NCBI GenBank assembly: GCA_002102555.1
Contig: MCFL01000008.1
Span: 62,001-126,000 of the forward strand
From: Catenaria anguillulae PL171
Lineage: Eukaryota; Blastocladiomycota; Blastocladiomycetes; Blastocladiales; Catenariaceae
Length of the DNA stretch: 64,000 bases
Direction of reading: 5' to 3'
Shown here: one piece after another, positions 12,267-24,499 of the stretch
Layout: every line of letters starts with the position of its first letter
How positions within the stretch are numbered: position 1 is the stretch's first letter
Position numbers and translations under genes: made by a program
Notes under the pieces: generated by a model
Database searches by the model: none
Told to the model about the DNA's origin: nothing
The model's input: only the letters and a program-made list of their open reading frames with translations

Positions 12267-15200
12267 TGTTGCAAGTGGATGATGGATCGGTTGGTTGTTT
12301 TGTGTAGTCTGTCTGCGTTTGCAAACAAATGAATGCCAATGTCATATGTCATATGTCAGACTTCTTCACAGTGATAAAAAAAAACACTTCACAAAGGGAA
12401 GGGAAAAGCGTGAACGTACCGAGTAGGTATTGCAAGTCACAGGCACAGTTGAGGAGTGGGAATGGACATCAATCGTAGGTTTGTATCCGAATCGTAATCG
12501 TGAATTCGTGTCGTATTAATGTTGTCGATGAAGATGAGTTGGTAATTTGGTGATTTGGTGGCCACGAGCGAGAAGAGAAATAGAGAAAGACGACGGAGGG
12601 GGGTGCGATGCGTATGTATAGATGTTAGTGGGCGACTCGGACAAGTGCGGCTGGCGTCATATCAGGGGGGGGGTCGGAATACTATCTTCATCCTCGTCCC
12701 GACATACATAGCATCCCGGTGTGGAAGGTCAAGAAGAGGAGGAGCAGAGCAGCGCCATTGATAACATCATGGGTCGGTCGGCAGATTGTGTCATGATGGC
12801 GGCGATGGGGTGCATCACTTGGATGAAAGATGGGGAAAAGAGCAAGGTGGGAACGGCACAGCACAAATTGCAACTCAAAACGTACAGGGGCAACTTTACG
12901 CGATGACAAGGTTTGACGCGGGTTGTGTTGCAATGTTGCACAAGCCCGTGAGCCGGCAATGAGCGACGCTGTGGAAGCACGCCAAGGTGGCACACACACA
13001 ATCAAGTCCCGATCCAAAGATCGGCCGAGCTGGAATATACCTATTGCTGCAACGATGACACGATGCAACAATGTGCGGTTGCCCGATTGGCTGGGGTGGG
13101 CTGGAGCTGGGAATTCGAACGTAACTGGAAGGGGGACTCGGTCAACCACACGTTTCTGTTACAGCCTGCAAGCAAGCAATGACAAAGTTCGCGAGCAAAG
13201 TGGATGACAATGGCGCCACGGCGTCGCGCTGCGCACGTCAGGGACCGCAGGTCAAAACTGCGAGGGATGTCAACGGGACAGAGCGCTTACAAAGGGGACC
13301 GGGGCGTGGCCGGCGGTGCTAATGATGAATAGGCTGGGGGACGGAAGGCGACGGGAGTCAGACACTTTGTGCTCCGTTCACGACCGACAAGGTTCATGGA
13401 CATGCGGCGGAGAAATGGCACAGGCCGAGGGGCATGTCGTTGAGGAGGCTTAAGGTGGGTTTGGGCAGGCAGAGGGGATTCCGACCACATTGCGAGATGC
13501 AAAGCGGCATGACCAAGGCCGACCATCCCTGCCTATAAAGTTTCCACCTTCATAGTACTGCGCACCCGCGCTGCTCACTCGAGCTCGAGCTCCACTCCTC
13601 TTGCTAAAAACAAAATGCATACCGGAAAGTGTTCGAATTCGTCTCGACCAGGCTGTGCTGACGTGACGAGACACAGATAATTCATAAAACCTTGTGCCGA
13701 AAAACGCGCTCAAGTTGCGTTGCAATTGCGAGCAAATTGGGGCACGCGAGCGGGGTTCGGAGGAAACGGCTGCTGGAAGCCGGGGAATGTGTATTTGCGG
13801 CTTGGTACCTCGTCGACAGGCCGAATGCGTGCGAGGAAGGCAAGCAAATATGTAAATACTGCCGATAGCAAAGGTCTTGCTGATATGCCGAGGTGCCAGC
13901 AAGGACGAGAAACAAACATGACGGCGGGCGGGAGTGAGACCATAAGACCAGGCAACCGAGGCAAGATCCAACTCACAGCATGTTGGGCGATCCGGCAAAA
14001 AACTACAGAAAGTGACGGAACACGTACAGAACAGTGCCGATCGAAATCAATCAAGAAGGTATTGAAGCGATTTCGGTATGGGTGGAAGATAAGATGAGGG
14101 AGAGCTCGAGTTCGTGGTACTGTATTGGACAGGTATGAGAGAGCAGGAGGTCGCTCAAGGCGCTTGATCGTTAGCAATGTGCACAAGGGAGATGGGTGGC
14201 TCCGAGACTCAAATAAGCGATGAAGTCAGCAAGTATGCAAGTGGTTCGTCGCGGTAAGTAGTAGTGAAGGAGAATGGGGATGAATGCAGCTGAGCGATCC
14301 ACAGATCACTGCGCCGGCATATCGCAAGAACAAATAAAAGTCGAGATTGACCGAGAAAAAACCACATGCTTCAAGGGCTCGCATGCGGCACACGATAGCA
14401 AAAGTAAGGTTTTGTGCCCGTAGCAACATCCCCGCACTGCAACGAAATTACTGCAACCCGAACCCCAATCACAAATGGGAGCCGAACGTGGAGTGGATGG
14501 GGCCAGCACACAACGATATGCAGTTGGGAAAGCAGCAAGAGCGCGAGACAAGAATTGGAGCTGGTCCAGACGTCGACAGGTCAAGCGTTTCAGGAACATA
14601 CCAATAATGTGGAAGTGGACAAAAGCGAGCGGTCGGGGGGGGGGGGGGGGGAAGCGCTGTGGTTCAATGGAGCAAAGTGGGAGGAGTGAGATGCCGGATG
14701 CTGCCACATTCAAATATGTAGATACCGGGGCAACACAGTGGGTCTGAGTGTGACGGAAGAGTGCATGTAGGTAAGGCAGTTATTTAGGTGCGGCACATAG
14801 GCGAGACAGTCCTCGACTCCTTGGTGCGTCCCAACAATTTACGCAACAAAATCAATTAGCTGCGATAAGCGAAATGAACGGGGCCAGCGTGCAACAACAG
14901 CATCACCAGCCAGCAGAACCGCTAAATGGAGCACCGCAAAAGTTGATGAAGATTTCAAAACAATGGAGCCGGGAATGGGAGTTTAGCTCGGCAATACAGG
15001 ATTTCGGACGCCACAGCCACAGATATGGCATGGCTCTGTGCGTTGATTGAGTGTGTGCGATAGTGTGCAATCATTTATTGCACATGGTGAAACACAATAC
15101 TCACAGTTGAAACATGATCAAGTGCGAGACAAAGAGAAAGCGCGTGACAAGATAGTTGTGGTGAAAAGGCAAGGCTTGCGATACCAGCGCAGTAGCCTGA

Positions 15201-16161
15201 GGCCCGGCGGAGAGACGCGACGGTATGGGAGGAATGTGCGCTCGAGGTAAATGAGGGGGGATATAGAAGTGGTAAAATTGTGCGAGAGTGTTGCAGACAT
15301 ACATGTGTGCAGCAAGGTGCAGTCGAGGTAAGTGGAATGGATGTGAGGTTGTGTCTGGGCGGAGAAAGTGTTGTCGCGGTAGATAAACGCAAACCGACTC
15401 GAGCCTGGAGCTGGGTGCTTGGATGCCTTTTAAACGACATACGGGCAGCATTTGGGTAATTCGGATTCAGGGCGACGGGGCGGGATCGGTCTGCATGATG
15501 TGTTCTGACCGAGAGTCGAGTCCATCCGAGGACGAAAAAATCTGGTGGTGGGGCCCGTGGTGCTGTGCCTGCCACTCGCTTTTTTTGCGGTGGCTCGCAC
15601 ATGTGAGGTGAGGTGTGCAGCTGCATGGACGCCTGTCGATACAACCTCCCTCGTTTGCAATTGTGGCACCTTTCATCTAACAACGGCTTCTCCCCCCCCC
15701 CCCCAATCCACTCGAAACATGTCTTTATTGTCGTGTCGATGCAAAACCCATGATCAACACTGCTGCAGACCTTGGGTGTGCGGGCCAAGCTATACCTACA
15801 ATCCTACATTGTGTAACTGCGCCTCGGCATTGCTGGCACATTCTTTCTGGACACCCATACCATCAGGATCCGCCAAGAACTCGGCACCCTGCACATCCAT
15901 CACACTACCCCACCAAAGCATCACCTCTTGTTGGGCATGATGAGTCGTACCCCAACATTGAAAGATGTGATGAGGGAGTGCCAGTTTCATTAGGAATGTT
16001 TCGCTTGCATCTCGCAAAGAACCCATGAATGTAGTTTTGTTGAGGGTAAACCATGAAATGACCACAACGCATTAAAAAGAAAGTGGGAAACCAACGAATG
16101 ACACAAACTTCACTTTTGTCGACTCTCAATTCTATACGAGGTCCGCTTGTTACGCACAAAA
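12267..16161. other. Long gene-poor interval
   Basis: About 3.9 kb upstream of the PP1 regulatory subunit. Open frames exist on both strands (for example 15075-15788 minus), but none has recognisable domains, natural composition or convincing splice structure. It holds a G17 and a C13 homopolymer and a TATAAA near 13535. It may contain a long promoter or 5' UTR, a non-coding RNA, or an unrecognised lineage-specific gene. Confidence 0.5.
14635..14651. repeat. G17 homopolymer
   Basis: Seventeen consecutive G on the plus strand. A C13 run lies at 15692-15704. Confidence 0.95.
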
Positions 16162-19100
16162 TCACATGGCCAGACCACCGCCTGGTTGCGGAGTGCTCAC
16201 GGCATGGCGCCGGCCTTCAATTGCCTCAACCAAGTTTGTTTCCCCCTTCCATACTTCCTTGGACATCTCCATGAGATCCCGGTTGAATGCCAAATAGTCA
16301 ATGTTGTCGTCGTGATCCTCCAAAGCGTAGCCGGCAACAATCAAATCCACCTCAGCCTCGGTCAGTCTGCAACCCGCCGCAATCATGGCTGAGTGAAACT
16401 TTTCTCGCGGAATGGTCCCATTGTGAATCTTGTCATGATCTTCGAGATAACGCAGCAAAAAGTACATGCGCCTTTGTCGCAGGGACTCGGCAATGGCATG
16501 CATGATGAGTGACAAGGCTGCCTCTTGCTTGGCCCCCAAGCGTCCCGCAACGACTGTGCCCCTCCACTGCTTTTACCTTTGCCACTGGCGCGCAAACGAA
16601 GCTCGTGCCAAATTGGGCGAAACTCGGGAACTTCGGCCGTCGGGGCTTGCTCTAGTCCCTTGACCGTAAACACCTCCATGTCATCCGAGAATGCCCGATA
16701 ATCAACCATTGGCGGTCCATTCCCATCCGTTGATGGGACCGCATAGCGATTCGTAAGGGTGAACACTTCCCGACGATTGAGTTGGAAGTTGAATCGGTTG
16801 AGTCCACGCTCAAAGCAGCCGCGGGTGATGCGACCACAGCGGCGAGGGTCAAAATCACGGAGAGCGTCGTAAACACGAATGCGTTCTGTCTTTATCTTGC
16901 TCTTGAGACGGAGCAGCAATGTGGAGAGCTCATCGTCAGACAGCGGGACCAAAGGCTTCGGCTTAGCTTGACCTGCTTCGACAATGACGCCTCCGCCCGA
17001 GCCAGTGTTAAGCCCATTGCCTGCTGCGGGAATCGAGGACGCAAAGCCAACATCAATGGGCATGCCCGTGTGACGTTTTTCGAGCTCTTGCGGGTCGTCG
17101 GCCAAGTGCTCGGTACTTAACGTGGGTGGCTGAGGCGGCATTGGGTCTGGTTTTGCGTCGTGTGATTCGGATTCCACGGTGGCAAGGAACGGAAGATAGC
17201 AAAAGTCGCCGAGCTCAACATCGGTCCAGTTGCGACAGATCAGCTCGAATGCGCTGTCGCTCACATCCGCCTCGACCCATGAAAGAACCTGGCGGAGCTG
17301 TGCTCGAGTGACGCGGCCAGTGCGCAGCTTGTCAAACGAATGGAATTGCGTCTTCATGGAGGTAGCACGGCGGCTGATATGGGCACGCAGCGACGTCAAT
17401 ATCTCATACAACGAAGCGTTCTCGTGCAGTGTGAGCTGCTCTGTCCGCGGATGGATCGCGGGGATGGCGACACTGGGCGGTTGGATGCGATACGACGGGC
17501 GCTTTTCGAGATCGCTCAAATATCCATGTGCTATAAAGCCAAATCATAGATGATGAGTGGAGATGCAATGGATCAGACCGTCAGCTTTGCTCAATCAAGC
17601 CAGCATTCTGAGACAGTGAGACATGACGAGCAATTTGACCAGATCACGTACATCTTTCGATCCACTGCTCAAAGTCTCGCCAACGGCAGCAGTCGCGCTT
17701 TTCTGGGTGCTTGAAATGATTCGCAAGCAGTTCGTACTCACCCGCCGTGAAATTGACCCCATCATGAGGTTGAGCGCACGAATAAAGTCGCTGCGAGCCA
17801 CACAGCCAGTCCTGGAGCGGTCATAATCGCGCAGAAACTCACAAACACGCAGACTCTTCATGTACACTTGATTCTGAATTGTGATCAGCAGTGCGTTAAC
17901 GTCACGGTCCGGGACACTGTACGATTCCTCTTCCTCGACCTTGTGCATCTTTGGGAGGCGCTCGTGTTCGTCTGTTTCGAAAAAAAAAAAAGAGTTAATG
18001 AGAACGAAATCAGCAGCAAGCAAGAGACAAGTCACCGTCAGAACGCACCCAGCGGGCTGGCTTCATGGACAAAGTTGATGTAATTGATATGGTGCGGGTC
18101 TTGAAACTTGTCAAGCAAGACAAACAGTTCCTTTTGGGTCACTTCGAGCCCGGCCAGCGACAACAGTCGGGCAAACTGGGACTTTGTCACTTGGTAGCAG
18201 CCACCGGCCTTTTTGTCCAAGTCTTTGAAGAAGGATAAGGTGTTGATTCTGCGCTCGTCCACCTTGCGGCGGATGCGTGTAATGACCGATTCATATACGG
18301 CTTCGTCTTCAGGTGAGAGTTTGTTGACCTGCTTGATGAGCGAATTGCGATCGGGCAGTGCAACCTCCAGAACTGGATTCTTTTCGACGGCGCGTGTAGT
18401 GAAAACTGTTCTTCATGGAAACCTATAAGCGAGCGTTGCGGTGCCGCTGCAGAGAATGACAATGCTGTTGACGTACTTTCTTCAATTGTATCACAGAATG
18501 AGCGGTAATTGATTCGGCCGTCTTGGCTGCGATATGTCGACAAGAGCATATCAAGTTGCGCCTTGGACAAGTTGACTTTGACCAGTTTGAGGGCTGCACA
18601 GAACTGGTGTTCAGAAACGATGCCCTGGTTGTGATGGTCGTAGTCCCGGAAAAAGTCAACCATGCGGATTCGCTGGATGTAAGCGTAGCGCTTGATTTCT
18701 TCCAGCGTTCTGTCCAATGAAACGGCCTCGTGCGTGAGAACGGCTTGGCTGCTCTCCAGGATGATCTCGGTTCCAACAGGGGCATGGTGGTGAGGGGCTG
18801 CGGCATTTGTTGGGACAAGGCGGTTCCCTGATTGATCCGGCTGAATTGGGCCTGTTATGAGAAGGAGACGCAGGAGAGGGAGCATATGAATCGTGAGTGA
18901 TGAGTCAAGCACAAGCAATACCTCAGACGCATGAAACATACTGCGGCGGTTGACCAACGTGTTGAGCTTTTTGTAGTTTACGGTTTCCGCTCCGTGGTCG
19001 TGAAACATGAGCATCAAAACGTCCATCTCTTCGGGGGTGAGCAAATTGGGCGGAAACCCGCGACGGTACTGGTTGACGGTGACGATTCCGCTGTTGTGGG

Positions 19101-19605
19101 AATCAAAGTCCCGATACCAGCTCTTGACATCAAAACCGTGGTGACGGACATAAACCCGAATCCGCTCAATTAATTCGAGACACTTGGCCTCCACCGATGG
19201 TGAGAGCGGGCGTGGATCCCTGAGCCATTGGCCAGGCGCGTCGACCGATAGCGTTGGAGTCTTTTCCAAGTTGCGACCACCAAAGACCTTGTCAATCGAG
19301 TCAATGAACCTCAAGTAGTTGACGGTCCCATCACGACGAGTGTCGTACTTGTCGCACAGCAGGTTAAACTCATTATCGGAGAGTCGTGGGCCCTTTTCAA
19401 TGCAGACTGCAAGGCACCGGCGGAATTGACTGAAGGAAATGTAGCCAGAATGAAGCCGGTCGTAGTCTTTGAAGTACTCTGAGATGCGGATTCGTGCGTG
19501 AAACACATGGCTCCGGATCCGGTCTTCGACAATGTCGACAGGGGAGCGTTGACGAGGTGACTGAGCACCTTGCGGTGTCGACGGAGAATGATGTTGAGGG
19601 TCCAT
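16162..19605 (-). CDS. Multi-EF-hand repeat protein, EFCAB6-like
   Basis: Exons are approximately 19605-18942, 18851-18477, 18405-18049, 17971-17652 and 17530-16162. With one base restored at 17757-17760 and one at 16559-16562 they give 1028 residues. The protein is built from repeated EF-hand pairs that all start the same way: ISEYFKDYDRLHSGYIS, VKSWYRDFDSHNSGIVT, MVDFFRDYDHHNQGIVS, VCEFLRDYDRSRTGCVA, VYDALRDFDPRRCGRIT. Many loops lack the full set of calcium ligands, as in EFCAB6 (DJBP), a protein of motile cilia and sperm. The introns fall between repeats. Both frame breaks are G4 runs that need a fifth G. The link to EFCAB6 and to the flagellum is inferred from repeat style. Confidence 0.75.
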
Positions 19606-19936
19606 TGCGCTCAGTTGTGCTTGCCTTTCGTGCTTCTATTCATTTCATTGACGATGTGCTGGCATTCAAGAAAGTGCGGACATGACAACAAACGCGTCAA
19701 CACTTGTTCAGAACGGAGAACGTGAATGACACTGAAAATACTTGAACTGTAATGATAGCACGTCTTGAAGTCGGAAATGAGTATGTGTATGAATGTGAAG
19801 TATGTGAACCCGAATAAGACAGGAGTCGGTTGCTGTTCATTCCAACGCCCTGGAGGGGAACAGCTCATTTGCAGAACAAAGGACAAGGCAAGAACAAGAA
19901 CACCGACGTGCACCACAGAGAACAAGATGTGAACGT
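19606..19936. other. Intergenic, no gene seen
   Basis: About 330 bases between the EF-hand gene start and the TMEM134/230-like gene stop, both on the minus strand. Confidence 0.6.
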
Positions 19937-20338
19937 TTACTTGTCAAAAGAGGGAAGAGTCTTCATCTTGTATCCACTTGCTCCACTCAGGGAGAGGTAG
20001 ATGTAGGTTGACACATAGGATCCTGGTAGAAAGGTAAAGAGCGCTACCAGGCCAAACACGAGGGCTCGGGACGGATCCGCGACCACGTTGCCAATAAAGA
20101 CAAAGACAAACATGAGCCCGATGAACATGAGAGTAAAAGCCGCGCATATTGTCCTTGGGTACCGCCAAATGAGGGGGTTCTTCCAGGCTGGAAGCGCTGG
20201 GTCAACCTTGATGTCGTCGTCGTCAATGAGCGACTGGTAGCTGTCTTGGCTGGCTCCAAAAAGCACCGCCGTGACGAACTTGTGCATTCCGGACACACTG
20301 AAAAGTGACGGACTGGCACCAAGCGTTTGTGAAGACAT
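19937..20338 (-). CDS. TMEM134/TMEM230-family small membrane protein
   Basis: Single-exon protein of 133 residues. A polar N-terminal half with an acidic run (DDDD) is followed by WKNPLIWRYPRT and then two membrane segments, around AAFTLMFIGLMFVFVFIG and VFGLVALFTFLPGSYVSTYI. It ends GASGYKMKTLPSFDK. The W-x-HP/YP lead-in, the PG(S/T)Y between helix 2 and the tail, and the terminal GY...LPSFD are hallmarks of the TMEM134/TMEM230 family (DUF872), endomembrane trafficking proteins. The start ATG at 20338 is the only one ahead of the conserved part. Length is normal for the family. Confidence 0.8.
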   Translation of the reverse strand: MSSQTLGASPSLFSVSGMHKFVTAVLFGASQDSYQSLIDDDDIKVDPALPAWKNPLIWRYPRTICAAFTLMFIGLMFVFVFIGNVVADPSRALVFGLVALFTFLPGSYVSTYIYLSLSGASGYKMKTLPSFDK

Positions 20339-20753
20339 GATCTGTGAGTTGTAGTAGTCGCAGAACTGGATATTGGTCAGATCTGGCAGCCGCGGCTAAA
20401 GAAGGGTACTGGTGCAACAACGAACCAAAAATGATGGGATTACTCGCTAGAAGGAACGATTTGCTGGTACTGCTCCGCTAGATATGGAATTCCATCGGCC
20501 GCTATTTCATGGGAACTTGCTTTCTGAGGTCGGCAAAGAATGCCCCGTCATAGTATGTAAGTCAATGCCAACTTGCAAGGCAGACCCGCCGATCTTTCCG
20601 CTGGCCAAACCACATCCATGGCAGGTGATGTTCCAACCGAATGTATTAATACACCATAATTTGTACTTACACGCTCATTGGACAGCCAACGCACTCTATG
20701 CAATAATTCACATGAAAAACTGAGCGTTTTCATCCATCCCGGCACGAAGAAAA
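20339..20753. other. Divergent promoter region
   Basis: About 415 bases between the divergent starts of the TMEM134/230-like gene (minus) and CDK10 (plus). No further gene seen. Confidence 0.6.
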
Positions 20754-22362
20754 ATGGCAAACCCCTCAGCCTCCCTTCTCGGCATCATGTCCGAAACCGT
20801 CTTTTTGCCACACAAACGTGAGGCTAAACTTCCGAGCAACAGTGGTGACTTTTTCGGGGCTTGTCGCGACGTTGACGAGTTTTTCAAGGGTGCCAAGGTG
20901 GGCGAAGGGACGTACGGTATTGTCTATCATGTCCAAGACCTGTACGACAATTCGGACAGCCAGTACGCGGTCAAGCGGATTCGGGTCGATAACGAGAATG
21001 ACGGCTTTCCTGTTCCGTCGGTCCGCGAGGTCTCGCTTCTTCGGCAACTGACGCACAAGAATATTGTTCGGGTGGAGGAAGTTGTTGTCGCCGGAGCACT
21101 TGATCGGACTTTTATGCTCATGGAGTTTTGCGACCGCGACTTGGCGTCTGTGCTGGATTGTTTGAATGGGCCGCTCAGTACTCTTGAGGGTATGGTGATG
21201 TTGCAATCCTACCACATACACTGATTGGCGCTCCTCTGACCGCTCTCTCTGCCGTCTCCAGTCAAGTACCTGATGCGCCAACTGTTGGACGGCATGACGT
21301 ACCTCCACAACAATTTTGTCGTCCATCGGTATGTCACATCTGCGGTTCTTCTTGTTTCTTCTTCAACTCATGTATTTTCACATACGTGATCATTGCGACA
21401 GTGATCTTAAACTCGCCAACCTCCTCCTCACAAACGAGGGCGTCCTCAAAATCGGTTTGTCACCATCATTCACTTCCGTTTTTCACACTACCGCCACTCA
21501 ACGTCACCGCTCATCTCGCATGTTTAGCCGATTTCGGTCTTGCGCGCAAATTCTCGCTTCCCCGACGGCCAATGACCCCCAAGGTCGTCACACTCTGGTA
21601 TCGCCCTCCAGAACTGTTGCTTGGTGAAAAGGTGTACAATGTTGCTGTTGATAATTGGTCAGTCATTCACAGTGATAGGTGCGAACCCATCCGAATACTC
21701 ACCTAGTTTTGTTTCTCACCAGGTCAATTGGATGCATCTTTGGCGAGCTTTTACTCAACGCGCCACTGCTTCCCGGCAAATCGGAGATTGAGCAGCTCAA
21801 TCTCATATTCAATCTGCTTGGGTCACCGACGGAAGAATCTTGGCCCAATTGGACGTCGCTGCCGAATGCTGCCGTCATGGAACCCCCAGTTGGATTGTAC
21901 GCTGACCCTCGCATCGCACCATGCTATCGAACGAGTGGCCCATTGACCCACCATTCATTCATACGCACAGGCCACCAAAGCTTCGGGAGCGCTTTTCCCA
22001 TTCATCCGTTGACGAGTCAGGGTTTCGCCTACTTTGCCGCTTCCTAAGGTATGACCCAAGGAGGCGCATGACATGTCCCAAGGCATTGCAGCACCGCTTT
22101 TTTGCCGGTACGTCGCATTTACCATCCACAACATCCCAATTCTTCACCTTTCCGCTGGCCCCCCTTCTTACTGTTCCGGTAAACAGGCGAACCAATTACC
22201 GAAAACATTTTGCGCAACAACCCACACATATCTCGCCTCATGGACGAGTCCAAGAAGCAGGCGGCGGATTTGCGCGCGCTGACCCAAGAAAAGCGCCGCG
22301 AGCGCGGCATTGTGGGCGATCGGGTCCACTTGGCCGCAGAACAGCGGCGCATGGGCGCGTGA
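20754..22362 (+). CDS. CDK10: Cyclin-dependent kinase, CDK10 type
   Basis: Seven exons (20754-21189, 21262-21328, 21402-21454, 21528-21657, 21723-21896, 21971-22107, 22187-22362) give an intact 390-residue kinase. Motifs: [24 protein letters not shown] in the PSTAIRE position, [38 protein letters not shown], and [10 protein letters not shown]. The PSVRE helix, the [10 protein letters not shown] activation segment and the RDVDEF lead-in are those of CDK10, which pairs with cyclin M in animals and acts in transcription and cilium control. The C-terminal tail is charged and helical. Introns are 65-79 nt. CDK11 is the nearest alternative, but the short N-terminus argues for CDK10. Confidence 0.88.
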
Positions 22363-22584
22363 GGTGTGGTGGAAGCGTGGATGATGTGCTGTTTACACAA
22401 AGATATTTACAACATGCATTGATTGCATTGATGGGTACAAGGGGCCAAATCGACCGAGCAACGTGTGGCGACAAGAAAGAATGGCGGAGTTTGATCCAAG
22501 GAGGCACTGTGGGGGACGAAAGGGACCGATATTGAAAGCAACCGGGTTATTTGTACACATGAAAACAACGGCGGCGGCGGCTCC

Positions 22585-23696
22585 TCAAAACAACATGCCC
22601 AACTCGCTCGTCACCTTGGTAAACAAGTCTGCGCCGTTATCCCACTCGACCACCTGGCACGGCACAAGAGATTGCCTCATGTACTTGCCATCACCTGCGA
22701 CCACAATCGTCTCGGCCTCACCTTGCTCAGTTACCGGGTGCATCAACAGCTTTGAATGCAACTTTTTCCCAGTCCGCACAAACCCAACATCGACCAGTCC
22801 GGCGCGCATTGGGCACAAGTCGTTCATGCCGTCGCCAACATACACGGTTGTACACGCGCCCAATCCCATGGTCCCACGAGCGGCGTCACGCCAGCGGGCG
22901 AGCATGGACGCCTTGCACAGGTTGCTTGGGCACTTGTGGACGCAACCGTGTGGGTCGTGTGTGCCTTGTAGTGGGTGGACAACGAGAATGTCGCGATCGG
23001 AAGGGGTGCGCTGGAAGGTGGAGAGGTTGGTGATGATGGTGTGTACGCAGTGGCGAACGTTGTAGTGCTGATAGACACACAAGTCAAGGAATAGGGTTGG
23101 TTGCCGAGTCAGTCATTGAAGAAGGACCTTGTGAGTGATGATTGATGCTCAAGAAGGCGGACCTCGAGAATGGTTTCGATGAAAAACGTGTTTGCGTCCG
23201 ACAAGATGACAACGATGCACCCCGCCTCCCACAGCCGGACAAGGAGCTCAATGGTTTTCGCATGCATGGGCGCCGTGCACAGTGCCTTGCGCAGGACGTC
23301 GAGGCTGCCAATGTCGTGTTTTTCAAACAATCTCGCAAGCTCGTTGGCAACCAGCTCACACCACACCCCACCCTTGGCGTACTCGCGAGCGAGGTCTTGG
23401 GCCGACTTTTCGCCGCCAAAGTACGTGAGGCACAGCTCATCCGAATCGGCGTCAATCAAGGTCCAGTCGAAATCGAACACGACCAAGGTGCGGTTGGTAG
23501 GAGAGGGAGGAGCGGCCACATGGAAGTCGATTTGGCTGACGGGAGCGAGTGCTTGCGGCGGAAGGGGGGCGAGCGAGAGGACGCCGCCAGAAGTTGGGCT
23601 GCCGTTGCCATTGGCCGAGGCAGATGGCGAGTAACCTGGCTCGCCTGGCTGGAGAGGCGGGGTGACAAAGGAGGAGATTGAGGTCGAGGTGGCCAT
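22585..23696 (-). CDS. PHOSPHO1/2-type HAD phosphatase (phosphocholine or pyridoxal phosphate phosphatase)
   Basis: Two exons (23696-23163, 23067-22585) give 338 residues. After a Ser/Pro-rich lead of about 60 residues the HAD fold begins with VVFDFDWTLIDADSDE, where the first Asp is the nucleophile. It is followed by VVILSDANTFFIETIL (motif II), CPSNLCKASML (the Cys-rich CxxNxCK element of this family) and TVYVGDGMNDLCP (motif IV). This is the PHOSPHO1/PHOSPHO2 group, which hydrolyses phosphocholine/phosphoethanolamine or pyridoxal 5'-phosphate. Which substrate is used here cannot be told. The start at 23696 is preferred over an in-frame GTG just upstream. Confidence 0.88.
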
Positions 23697-23909
23697 GGTG
23701 CACAACGAGTTTCAAGTCGTCAAAAGTGAGCGATACAGGATTGACACTGAGTGCAGTGTGCAATGTGCTCGATACAGTACATGGACTACGGGTACAGAAT
23801 TCGGGATTGCATAGAGATCTGGATGCTTCTTGTAGTGCGGGTGGGAAATGTTGGCGATGCCCGCTCGATTCCCCGCTCGGATCCTTTGAGTCTTTGCCAC
23901 CCACGTCGA

Positions 23910-23948
<39 letters not shown>

Positions 23949-24499
23949 GTTGCAAGAAAAACGTGCAAACGCCAGTCATGACAATTCTTCTCCAAAGATT
24001 CAGTAGAAATAAAGACCTCCAGGTCCTTGCATCCCGCCACGCTTGCATTGATGCACCCAGTTCGCAGGAAAAATGCCTGTGAGATGGAAAGAGTACGTCC
24101 TATCTCGACATGTGGCAGGAAATACATGTCCTCAATTGGTTATGTACCAACACGAACCAGGCCATCTTGCTCTCTCAGGCGTGTGGACTGGATGGCAGAT
24201 ATTTACGATGGACCATGATGACTGTCAAAGTGCGTCGCGCCAAGCCCAGAACATAAGGTAACATACTGAAAATTGTACAGGTAAGAATTCCATGGTCTTT
24301 TACTTATCAGACAGACCGGGTAAAGGCACAGGAACAAAAAATGACGGCTCACTCCAACAACAGTGTGAGAATGGGAATGGCAACGTGTCGAGCCCAACAA
24401 CAAGGATAATATATACACACAACTTGAACCTGTGACCGACGTCATACCGAGATCATTCATGCGCACACTCCACCATCTTGTGGTGACCGACTGGACCAT
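23697..24499. other. Intergenic with a T33 tract
   Basis: About 800 bases upstream of the phosphatase and downstream of the caleosin gene. It includes 33 consecutive T at 23915-23947. No convincing coding region. Confidence 0.6.
23915..23947. repeat. T33 homopolymer
   Basis: Thirty-three T on the plus strand, directly after GACTTGC. It could be the 3' tail relic of a retroposed sequence, but no body is recognisable. Confidence 0.9.

Noticed and set aside
15075..15788. 237-codon open frame on the minus strand
   Set aside because: Composition is atypical, no domain or signal is present, and it spans the C13 run, where the translation depends on homopolymer length.
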